A DNA stretch of 64,000 bases. It comes from Oasisia sp. SBJ-2009 (lineage: Eukaryota > Annelida > Polychaeta > Sabellida > Siboglinidae). The position numbers were made by a program, and so were the translations under genes. Positions within the stretch are counted from its first letter, which is position 1. Every line of letters begins with the position of its first letter. The stretch covers positions 41,549,216-41,613,215 of the forward strand of contig OZ024857.1 in NCBI GenBank assembly GCA_964017155.1. Reading direction: 5' to 3'. The notes under the pieces were generated by a model that did not search any database, was not told where the DNA came from, and saw only the letters and a list, made by a program, of their open reading frames with translations. Positions 27,201 to 38,200 of the stretch are shown piece by piece.

Positions 27201-30200
27201 TTAACAGTTGTGTAAGTTTGAAAGTACTATAATGAACTAAGCATAACATTTTCAGTCCTTTGGGCTCAATGTTCAACATACTTATGGCATCATTCTGTGG
27301 CCGCTGGTTCCTATAGCTCAGAAACAATTCAGGATCTATTTCTCTAACTTGGCATTACAAACGGCTTTCTTGTCCACTCGCCATCTAGAGTTGATTCTTT
27401 GGATAATAATCCTATTAGATGTGAAATACTTAAACGCCTGTTTGCAGAGTTACAGAACAAGCGTTCAGAGAGGAAGAGACGTAGCACAGCTAACCCTCAG
27501 TTCAGTTACAATCACTTTGAGCCAGAGGTGAGGGTGTGTAGTGTCCTAGAGTTGTTGTTGTCACATCGTATAGTTCTTCCTACACTTTCTTGTTCTTATT
27601 ACGCGTGGTGTTCTGGTGATGTTTTCGTTTGTTTAATTTGTGCATGACGCATGTTGGTGACAGATTTTGTAACATTTATGTTTCATTGATGGTTGTTGTT
27701 GTTAACAGAAGTGCAAACTGTTTGAGTTTGAACTACAAAGAAGCAGACCTGCAATGTGATATACATTTTGCATAAACAGTAGACGTTTTGGTAGGAATGT
27801 GGTTATATCCTATTTTATTACGGGTTCACTACAATTCTGTAGAGATTGTGAGTTGTTTGTATTTTTTGTAACTATCTCACATGGGCCAGTTCCAGTAACA
27901 GACTTATAGCTCAAGATCTAAACACTTATAATTTATATTTATCATGTATATTTTGTTATTTATAAACAAACAGTATCTGTTATCAAAAATATTACTCTAT
28001 TCAGCCAGGCTACTTCATTTCACCACTTAACATATTATTTATTAGATCGTCTCTCATGAGGTGTGTCTCGTGTAATTGTTTGCGTGAAGTTTGTGTGTGT
28101 CTATGTGTACGCGAACATTTTACTCACATGTTCAGCAGGGTTGATAGAGTCGTCAATATTCAGGACATCAGTGAGCTGAAATTGACCCACAGCATGCCGA
28201 ATATCACTTGTTTTGACACTGTACTTTCTGTTTGACAGCGAAAACGTGGTGTAGTGAATTATTTAGCAAATGTCACATGCCCTGCCGTACGGAAGAGAGG
28301 TGAACACACTTTCTAGATCTGTCCTCTAACACAACGTGTCAGTCGTCCATACGTCATGTCCACAAACTAACACATTGTTTCCTATTCCCATTGCTACTAA
28401 AGGTTTTTTACTGATTTTAGCCTTAACTTCTAGTACACTTGTGTGTTTGGTGTTTGCAGTTCTCATTTTGTTGTTTGAAAATATACTTTCTGAAGACCTC
28501 ATTGATGGATTATTGAATTGGACTGATCACTTAGAGACAAAATGAAGCATTTCTGTGTTGAGGTGATGTAATATTCTACTACATGTAGAATTATATTTGT
28601 AACGTAATGGACAGTGAGTCCAGTACTGGGCCCAGGGTGACAAAATATCAAGGTGACCTTATTAGCCGCATTAATTTCTTGTACAGTTTAGGAAGTAATT
28701 TGGGAATCTCCTAGATTGACCATGCGTTGGTTGGAGGTGGCTGTATAGCAAGAGTCGACTGTGTATTGTTAGCCAGCACACTGTCTGCTTCCTTGTCGTC
28801 GTGCTAAGTCTCTGTGTATGTCAGGTCGACCGCCGAAGATTCGCCGGCTCGGTCCAGGCCGGCCGTGTCTTGACCGTCAGTCTAGGGTCGCGTTGACCGT
28901 GACAGACTTGTATGACCAGGAGAATGGCCTGAGTAACTCGGGCCATGGTCCCCTTATAGCGCACGACCGCGCGTGTCCGTCCCCTAGCAGTACCAGTGTG
29001 TCTTCTGTAGAGTCTGTGTTACAAGTAAGTCGAGTCTGTAGCCACCCTGCTGAAGCTCGCACCAGTTAAGGTGGCCGGTTGCTGCTTTTGCCCATATTAA
29101 TGCTTCAGCTTTCACCCCTCGCTCTGGGCATGGGAGAATGTTAGTGCTGTGCTCTATAGCCTACTGGAATCATGCCGTTTAACAGCTGTGTGTAAGTGTG
29201 TTTATCCGTTGCACTACATTGTTCAACAGATGGACAGTCACAGTTGACTGAGCACAGGTGTTTCTATTGACAGAAGACACGGATGTATTTATAATATGAA
29301 TTGGTCATTACTGAACAACATGTAGTGGCTGAAGCTTCTCGACCTGCATATGGCTGGCTACTAACGTCATTTAAACGCATCACACTAATGTGCTTGTTTA
29401 GTCATTTTGATGTTGACAGAGACTGAACGTGAATGTGTAAAGCAAGTTATCTTGGTACATGAAATACTGCTTTGCTTAGTTGTAGGGAATTCATTGTCAT
29501 TTATTGTAGATAGAATGGAGCAGTTGCTAATGTTTGATGAATGCCTCATTTGGTGACATTTATATTGTCGCAAGCATCTGGTATTATGTTTGATATATTG
29601 TTCTAGTGGGCTATTAGTCACTGTATTTATAGTTGTTTTTGGTAAAATATATTGCAGGTCTTTGAAAAAAGTATTATGTCATTAATAAAAATTATAATAA
29701 GCTAATATATCAGGCAGTTTCAGCAGTAAACAGAAATTGCAATTCTGCCACCAAGCATATGATACCGGGCCAGTAAACAAGTTTTTTTGAAGCAGAGTTA
29801 TTACTTTTAAACTGTTGTGTTACAGCTGTCTTTTATTAGTTCTGAATTAATGACCTCAACATAAAATCCACCCAGCAGCAATCTTGTTCAATATGGCGAG
29901 GAACAATTGGACATTTAATAAATGTTATTACATGTATAAACAACAGGGAACTTTTCTATAATAATGATGGGAACAGTCTAGGCTAGTAACTCTACCCTGT
30001 CTCAGCTTCGCTCCCACGGTCCACTTCTATCAGTCTCATAATTTCAGTTAAGAGCTATGGAAATTGTGAAACAGTCTGCAGTACCTTGAACTACTAACAA
30101 CTGTTTTACGCACTAATAACTAACCAGTGTTATGGGCTTTAAAAGCTTCCCAGGTACATGCCAACAAAGTGGTATGTCTTGCAGGTAATACTGCCTGTAT

Positions 30201-33200
30201 ATGCAGTCATCCATGCACTTGCTCACATGTTGCATCATACTCATTGATTTCTTTCGGTTGAAGAGAACTTGTATGAATGGCCGATGTTTAACTTGAATTT
30301 ACTTGGAAAGGTAGACATTGCAGATGATATAATTGTTCAGCTTCTCGTACTACAGGATGATACTGGTGCTGAATCTAACGTGTTTTGTGTAGATGAGAGA
30401 TGTCCAAATATGTATACACAGACACTTCTGATATTTGCAACATAAGCAAGCTTCCTATCTAATGTGTATCATGGCTTATAAGTTATATGCATACGCAAAA
30501 CATCAGGAGATTGAAGTGTTTATCAGTTTAACTTGTAACTTAATAACATGTCTGACATTGCAGAAAGTGATTTAGAACAAGTAGTTCCGGTGGAAGTAAG
30601 TTGGAGAACTGAAAATGACTTACCGAATGGTTCTTGTTTTTTCTTTATTTTGTTGACATTTTTGTTTGCATGGCTTGTTGGGTTGTTTGTTTCTTAGTTT
30701 GTTTGTTACACTGCTTGTGCTTTTGTTGATTTCACACTGTTGTTTGTTTTAATATTATCATTTAAGCAACTTTGAATTGATTTCATGAATGCTATTAGTT
30801 ATCGATGATTGAAAATTAAAACTATATAAATGTATCATAGCTTGAATGCAAAATGATACCTACTGTAATACTTACTGTATAGTGGAACCTCCATATAAAG
30901 GTCAACCTCGGTACAAAGCCAGAATGTCCCTAATAGTGAAGTGACCCTATTAGATGGCAGTTCCTTCCATGTATGTACAACAACTGGAAGAATGGAGTAA
31001 GTCCAAACATTTGAAAAAAGTCAGGTTAACAAAGCACCTCAAATGACAATGAAATCGCAGTATTTCCACCCTTTTCCGATACACTTGTGCCGACTAAACC
31101 ATTCCCTTCTGCAGTGATGTTGACCACATTGTGCATTATCTTCCAGAGTGACATCCATGAGGACTACTGTGCCCTGTGTCATCGCAGTGGAGAACTCCTC
31201 ATGTGTGACACGTGTAACCTTGTCTATCACCTGCAGTGTCTCGAGCCCCCACTCACAGCCATTCCCAACGGCACATGGTCGTGTCCAAAGTGCAAGGTGT
31301 GTGCTGCGCATGTCAACATCCATATGTGCAATAAGGTGTCGGTGCAATAACCCTGGACAAATATTCAGACCTCCATCCTCAAGCCAGGGGTCTTAGTTGA
31401 CTATTAATGAAACCCTCAAGAATATATATAGTTTCCATATGACTTGTCATTTGACAGTCAAGTAAGATTTGAATGTGTAAATGATTTTTCAACCCCCTCC
31501 CCGCAAGAAAACGCCCAGCATAAAACTGCTATAAGCATACACTTGCCAGTAATCGTTCAATTTTAAAATGAATTGTGAGAATGAAATTACTAGGATTGCC
31601 TGATGGCTTGGCTAGATGGCTTGACCAGATGGTTTGACCAGATGACCAGCCTTTCATTCTTGTCACAATATTGTTGTGCTAGTCATTACTTTACATGCCA
31701 GTCTGCTGTCAAAGTAAAAAGGGACCATGCCAGAAATTTACCATGACTATTTCAGTTATGCACAAATTGTTATGCCGTGTACAGAAGTTAAGAATTCACT
31801 TAATCAGCTGTACTGAATCAGAAAAAAATATGAGACTATTGCTTCTGTACACAATTGGAATCAAGATTGTTGCGTTGAAAAAAATTGCACTTGTGGTACC
31901 TGTAATTCAGTTTAAGTGTGACAGCCAGTATTTTTAAACATGTTTTGTTGCAAAACTGGACACTCATTTTCCTTTTACCCGATAAATAATTGCCAATGTC
32001 GGTTTGTACCTGACCAATTTGAATTTCCCCTTATTGCATGTATGGTGCATCATTCTAAGATAAAGTTCATATTGGTAAACCACAGGGTCAATAAACTGAT
32101 TGTTTATGTTTACGGTTTCAAGAAATATATGACAGCACAGATATCTATCTACCTGATTACTGCCACATGTCAGAAAAGGTTATTTTGATATCGTTGTCTG
32201 CCTTGATGCATAGGCACCAATGTTACAAACACAGTGGAACTGGCACACGTGCTGCCGTGAAGTGTTAGGTTGCTATTTGTTTACAGATCATTGCTGTGTT
32301 GTAGGAATTGAACAAACAGTCTGGTGTTTGGCCAGGAACATTAGCCTTAGTGCACCAGTACATCAAACACAAAACAAGTAAGTTTTATAATGTTTAAATG
32401 GCATGGTTATTGCTTTGTGGTGGAAGCTCTGTGTTTTCTGTAGGTGATACTAGTAATTAGTAGTACTATGAGGAAAATTTCCATTTTCTTGTTGGCAATA
32501 CACATATAAAGACACATGGTTTCCAGGATAATTATAATATGTATTATGCCCTATTTTTTATAATTCTTTTTAACACTTAAGGTTTTTCATGATTCTTTTT
32601 TTACTACTTATTTATTGTTTACTTATATGTTATAATTGTTTTACTGTATTTTATGTATGCATATGGACTTTTTGTCTGAAATAAACATTATATTAATATA
32701 AATTAATTTGTTAATCCTAAATATATAAAAATTCCTCTTTACAAATAAAGTATATTATTTACCAAAAGTTGCCTATTTCTGTTTCCTTGCCTGGCGTGTC
32801 ATCTTGAAAGATGGCTTTGGTCAGTGATCTATCATGTGACATTGTCTTACAATTATTTGGTGTTCTTTATTATGGGTGATTCCCCTGGGGGACTGCTCAA
32901 GAAAGGGGTGTCAGACCGTTTGACAGGTTGTGAGTCTGGAGTACCTTGACTGTGACGCCAGCTGTGAGACACAGCGTTCTGTCATGTGACATTGTCTGGT
33001 GACAGGTAAAGAAGATGAGAAGACGGAGCTAGAAAGACGAAGCCTGGAGTTGGAGGGTGAGAAGAATCAGCTAGAGTCGAAGGTCAAAGAACTCACTGAG
33101 ACTATCACGGTAACTACGTCTGTAAAATGTTACATTTATTATGTCAGTCAATCAGTTTGATTAGTCTAAACACAATAATGTAGAATTATCAAAAAGGTAA

Positions 33201-34515
33201 TGTGAACAATACAAGAGTGTGTTGGGTGTAAATAAATAATGTGAACAGTGATTCAAAAGGAGCAGACATATGTTAAAAGAGTAATAAATATCAATGCGAT
33301 GGTGTATTGCAACGTAAATATGTAGACAGTTACAGGTCGTGATGCTTAGTTGTAAGTAAATTGTTACATATTTATACTCGGCTTTATATGCATATTGTTC
33401 AGTTTTTGTTTTGTTTTTTTGAAAGTTGTTAATTTCTTTGCCATGTCTGGTTTTACCCAAATTTGTCACATTCCTAGTCTATCACTTGTATCTGTAAATT
33501 GTTACAGTTTTGTTTTTAAATGCTCCATTCATTGCTGTTAGTGATTTGTAAATCAAAAGCAAGAATAGTAATTGTTACTGTTCTTTAGCAGCTACACCCT
33601 TGAGAATTCAACCTCAGAGTGCAACAAACAAAATTATTATGCATGTCAGCTTACATATATAATTTCCTAATTTTAATCGACCTGATCTGCTATACTTTGA
33701 CATTGTACGGCAGATCTATGTCTCCAGAAACTGAAACATGCTCAGTCAACTGTCTGTGTCCTCACTCTGTCAACTGTCTGTGTCCTCACCCTGTCAACTG
33801 TCTGTGTCCTCACTCTGTCAACTGTCTGTGTCCTCACCCTGTCAACTGTCTGTGTCCTCACTCTGTCAACTGTCTGTGTCCTCACTCTGTCAACTGTCTG
33901 TGTCCTCACCCTGTCAACTGTCTGTGTCCTCACTCTGTCAACTGTCTGTGTCCTCACTCTGTCAACTGTCTGTGTCCTCACTCTGTCAACTGTCTGTGTC
34001 CTCACTCTGTCAACTGTCTGTGTCCTCACTCTGTCAACTGTCTGTGTCCTCACCCTGTCAACTGTCTGTGCCCTCACCCTGTCAACTGTCTGTGTCCTCA
34101 CTCTGTCAACTGTCTGTGTCCTCACTCTGTCAACTGTCTGTGTCCTCACTCTGTCAACTGTCTGTGTCCTCACCCTGTCAACTGTCTGTGTCCTCACCCT
34201 GTCAACTGTCTGTGTCCTCACCCTGTCAACTGTCTGTGTCCTCACCCTGTCAACTGTCTGTGTCCTCACCCTGTCAACTGTCTGTGTCCTCACCCTGTCA
34301 ACTGTCTGTGTCCTCACCCTGTCAACTGTCTGTGTCCTCACCCTGTCAACTGTCTGTGTCCTCACCCTGTCAACTGTCTGTGTCCTCACTCTGCTCTCGG
34401 TTGTGTCACATAGAGTCAGATTCAGCAGAAGACAAAGCTGATCAGCTCGACCTGCTCCACACAACAGTCGGTCGAGAAACTCAAGAACTTTGTCAGCGTC
34501 ATGCAGTCGACGTAA
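23040..34515 (+). CDS. PHF21: PHD finger protein 21 (PHF21A/B, BHC80) orthologue, 14 exons, 477 aa
   Basis: Vertebrate PHF21A binds H3 unmethylated at lysine 4 and works with LSD1/CoREST to repress genes. Coding exons: 23040-23102, 23513-23545, 23819-23884, 24346-24411, 25382-25636, 26169-26297, 26918-26969, 27448-27527, 28239-28299, 28825-29024, 31147-31296, 32305-32377, 33006-33109, 34414-34515; phases agree throughout. Residues 1-76 form the N-terminal coiled coil ([31 protein letters not shown]). A Gln/Asn/Pro-rich part follows. Residues 205-250 have [16 protein letters not shown] and [15 protein letters not shown], strongly conserved in the family. An AT-hook ([10 protein letters not shown]) is next. 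The PHD finger (336-385) has the full C4HC3 set: [29 protein letters not shown] and a C-terminal coiled coil end the protein. It is shorter than human PHF21A (over 600 aa), mainly in the Gln-rich middle. It could equally be called PHF21A or PHF21B, since the duplication is vertebrate-specific. Confidence 0.95.
24208..24245. repeat. TA array in PHF21 intron 3
   Basis: About 19 TA units, roughly 100 bases before the exon 4 acceptor. Confidence 0.95.
30564..30595 (+). other. Candidate 32-nt microexon in PHF21 intron 10
   Basis: ACATTGCAG and GGAA|GTAAGT give near-ideal acceptor and donor sites 32 bases apart. Spliced directly after exon 10 it reads AAA GTG ATT TAG, a premature stop. In the other frame ([10 protein letters not shown]) it would join in phase to the PHD exon, but needs an upstream exon ending in phase 1 that I did not find. 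Confidence 0.3.
31431..31769 (+). repeat. Duplicated segment, copy A, in PHF21 intron 11
   Basis: About 90% identical by eye, in the same orientation, to 34873-35200. Shared landmarks are CAACCCCCTCCCCGCAAGAA, TAAGCATACACTTGCCAGTA, GGCTTGACCAGATGGTTTGA and AGGGACCATGCCAGAAATTT. Confidence 0.9.
33738..34391 (+). repeat. 24-bp minisatellite, about 27 copies, at the last PHF21 acceptor
   Basis: The unit is GTCAACTGTCTGTGTCCTCA followed by CTCT or CCCT. Both variants are mixed in the first two thirds, and the last nine or so copies are all CCCT. The unit length is a multiple of three, so each open frame repeats an 8-residue peptide (VNCLCPHS on plus, TVDRVRTQ on minus); I regard these frames as artefacts. 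The array ends about 20 bases before the CACATAG acceptor of the final exon at 34414. Confidence 0.95.
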
Positions 34516-34872
34516 CCACCGGTAGACCTGCGTTCATCTGTCACAGTCCGTCGGCGTCACGGCAATGCAATGTCTCCGTCTTGCCGCTCACTCGCAATAC
34601 TCGGCAGCAACCAAATGAAGACATCAGTTGTTATTTAACTAACCAGTGTATTGTTGACCGCGTGGTTAAACTTCCCCAACAGCTGTGCCCAAGATACAGA
34701 AACCAAAGTTTGATATCGGTTGGATGGACAGAAGCCTGTGAGACTCATTACTTTAGGACAATACATACAGGTTATTTGGACGCTAAAGCCAGCTGATTAT
34801 GAATTGAGCTGCACACGAATCAGATATTTGGAGGGTAATGCTACATTTATTGTTGGTGGAGATGGTTGTGGT
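34516..34872 (+). other. Probable PHF21 3' untranslated region
   Basis: Follows the TAA at 34513-34515. No coding signal or repeat is visible, and I could not assign a polyadenylation site. Confidence 0.4.
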
Positions 34873-35200
34873 AGTTTCCAGTATGCCTTGTAATTTGACA
34901 GTCAAGTGAGATTTGAATGTGTGAATGATTTTTTCAACCCCCTCCCTGCAAGAAAACGCACAGCATCAAACTGCTATAAGCATACACTTGCCAGTAATCG
35001 TTCAATTTAAAAATGAATTGTGAGAATGAAATTACTAGGATTACCTGATGATTTGGCTAGATGGCTTGACCAGATGGTTTGACCAGATGACCAGCCTTTC
35101 ATTCTTGTCACAATATTGTTGTGCTAGTCATCATTTACATACCAGTCAAAAGGGACCATGCCAGAAATTTACCATGTACTATTTCAGTTATGCACAAATT
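34873..35200 (+). repeat. Duplicated segment, copy B, downstream of PHF21 stop
   Basis: Second copy of 31431-31769, beginning 358 bases after the PHF21 stop. The copies differ by point changes and a few small indels, so this is a fairly recent duplication or two insertions of one element. No terminal repeats or target duplications are evident. Confidence 0.9.
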
Positions 35201-38200
35201 ATTTATAATATACCTGTGTCGGTTAGTGTAGGGATTGTAGACCAATTCATCTTGCTGCTTGTGTCTGCAGATGGATATGATGAAATGAATGTTATAGGAA
35301 CTAGATATATATATTTGTGATTTCAATGTGCCAGGCACATATGTGCAAGTGTTCAGCAGTCGTGTTCAAATGCACTTTGTATTAAAATTAAATAAGTAGA
35401 ACATAATTTCAAATTGTCCAATTTCTAAGCACAGTACATGGTTAAATGTAGTTAAGTCGCCACAGGCAACGGAATGCACACACACAAAAACTCGCACAAT
35501 CTTCCAGAAGCACTCCAAAAACACTTTACTGTTCTATCGTTTGACTGTGCCAAGAATAGATACAACAGGGTACAGATACACAGGCATACAGCTCAACATT
35601 TACACTCTATCATTGAGTTTGGGGGAAGACAAGGTTTCCTAGAAATACTCTTGCATAGCCACTTTTATCTTCTCAAAGTAAACAAACAGCTGATTTTTTT
35701 CAATTTGATTTGCTTCTGGTTAACAACCGACTATCTCTTGTTCCAAGAAGTTGCTGTATTTAAATTCTAGTCTACGAGTTCAACTTGTGTGTGCACAAAA
35801 AACAGCAATACAAAGACTTGACAGAATTCTGTGAATAATGATTTGTTTGGTCAAATTGTTATCTTTGCAACTGGTGTGTAGTTTGTTTCCACAGGGCCCC
35901 TGCATTACCCACTGCTGTGCATTCAGCATGAATGTTAAGTTACTCTGTTAATAATGTGTACAAAATTAATTACCAGATAACATCTGCCTGCTGGAACATC
36001 CCTGTGACTGTAACCTGTGAAGTGGCTTTGTCTTCCAGTTAGAATGTCCTGAGCTGTTTATTCTGTGCATAGACAAATGGATATCATGTAGGAGAGTGTC
36101 ATGTCAGGTACAAAGAGTTTTCTCCTCTTTGTATTCTTCCATTGTCAACAAATCTACGGTGTGTTGCCGCCAGTTATGCAGTGGTTCTGTTGTGTATGGT
36201 TGCTGTTTTAATGTCGAGGCCAGATTAATTTTCAGGAAAAGGTAGTTGTGCCGTTTATTTTTAATTAACAGAATGTGGATGGAGAGGCTTGTATATTTGA
36301 GCACATTTTTGGGAGAACTTGGGATGAATTGTTTTCCATTTATGATGAAATTTGTATAATAGGCTTTTTGTGAAAATAGTGAAAATGTTTGTGGCTTTAG
36401 AGAAATGACAGCTCATCTAGGATTGTCATGATATTATAAGACAAACACGCTGATGTAATTGTAAAATATACCTGTAAAGAAAACAGTTGCTAAGCCTAGT
36501 TCCCCATTAGCAACGATTCACCGAAACGTTAAACATATATACTATGCATCATCAGATAGTGCCACAACTTTTCAGTTGACCCTTAGTCTTTATCAATATC
36601 ATCTGCATCTTTAGCAACATCCTGTGTGTCAGTGTCACTAATAGTTTCCAACAACTTAGGTAGCGTTCAGTCTATTTATGGGACACGTTTTATCACTATT
36701 CTGTACACCGTGGAAGTAACCGTGTTCATGTTGTAAACGTGGTTTATGTTAAATATGGAACGTGTCTGTCCCACTATGCACCCTTATGTCATAATCTTGT
36801 CACTTATTTGTGTATTTTGTCATGATTTGTATCTTTCTATTGTCGCTGCACCGATGTATGATCGTTTTATAAAATTTGTTCTCAACTGAGCCACTGAAAT
36901 CACACTGCATGATGCATTTTGACTGCAGCAACAGGAGCACATTCCTGCACCAAATGAATACGACTTAAAGAGTGTAATTAATTATGACTGGAGTGTGTGA
37001 AAGATACTTGGTCATTTAGGATCATATTTGTGGGTGGTAATTTGTGTTCCAGGTGTATTGTACGGGTGTTCAGAGTACTGTAGCTGGCCGATGTTGGAGA
37101 TCTGACTGTCATGTTTCTCTTTGCAAGTTTGTTGCAATCTCTGGAAAGGTAGAACATTTCGCATATACAGCTATACTTTGTACCAAACTCATCCGATGCA
37201 ATGTTTGATCTGGTTCAGTCTTAAGTTCTACCAGCATCCTAGTCATGGTTTACCTGTCTCGTATCCCAGCCTTAAAGTCGGTCAAGTCAAGTCACATGTC
37301 TCGGTGTAACCAATTATATTGCAGTGAGTCAAATTTAAGTGTGTTTATTGCAGACATTTTGGCGGCCCCATTAGGCATTACCGAGGCCACTATGTTGTGA
37401 CAGCAGCAACAGGCACATGTATCCAACAGAGGACGCCACTGTGCACAGCTGATGAGCTGAAACATGTATGCATTTATTGGACATTATGCAAGCACAAGCT
37501 GCATGTGGCACTTAGCTGTGTGTAGACTATAGAGCAGTCTGGAAGATCTGTCTCAGGCTTTGGAAAAGGATAACTGACACACCTGTATATTATACTTATA
37601 GATGTCACTCAAAATATTTATACTTGCCTTGTATTACAGCAGTACTCCCAAAGTGACTTGCGCAAACTAAGTAGTAAGTTATCATTTACCTTACAGGGAT
37701 AAACATTGGCTTAGATCTTTATTTTGTTTTGTGTTTCGCAGTTGATTTACGTAACACAACAAATAAAGTGTCTGAAATGTGTAAAAAGATAAATTATATT
37801 AGAGATTTTTGTGAGGTCAAGTGCAAGATTATTTTACAGAGTTTCTGTGTGGAACCATCCAGATGTGTGTATTTGGATGTGCTTTCCATATTCCAATGAA
37901 TTGTTGGGCTGGTCTTGAGAAGGATGTCACACAAAATGGTTCTGACCATAACTGGCTACAGCTAGTGAAGTATCTGTGGTCACGTATGTAGGATACTTGG
38001 AGGGTTTCTTAGCAGGTGTGAAGTCGGCTGTGAGGACATTTCACCTATTTACTACTGTGTTTTGTGTACTTTTATAATGTGTTGAGAATACAGGACAGCT
38101 TATTCTCCTGCTGCCAGTGTTGTACAGTGTCCTTGGTGTGTGTGACTGTCTGTTAGGTGTTCTATGACGACACTGTTCACTTCACATTGTCAATGGTTAC

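Noticed and set aside
30890..30960. GTGGAACCTCCATATAAAGG segment similar to common animal repeat fragments
   Set aside because: Too short, with no ends or duplication visible, to call a mobile element.
33738..34391. CRISPR-like appearance of regular repeats
   Set aside because: There are no unique spacers, the units are directly tandem, and the genome is eukaryotic.
33619..34796. Plus and minus open frames of 240-352 codons over the 24-bp repeat
   Set aside because: Repeat artefacts. The real coding part here is the final PHF21 exon in another frame, at 34414-34515.
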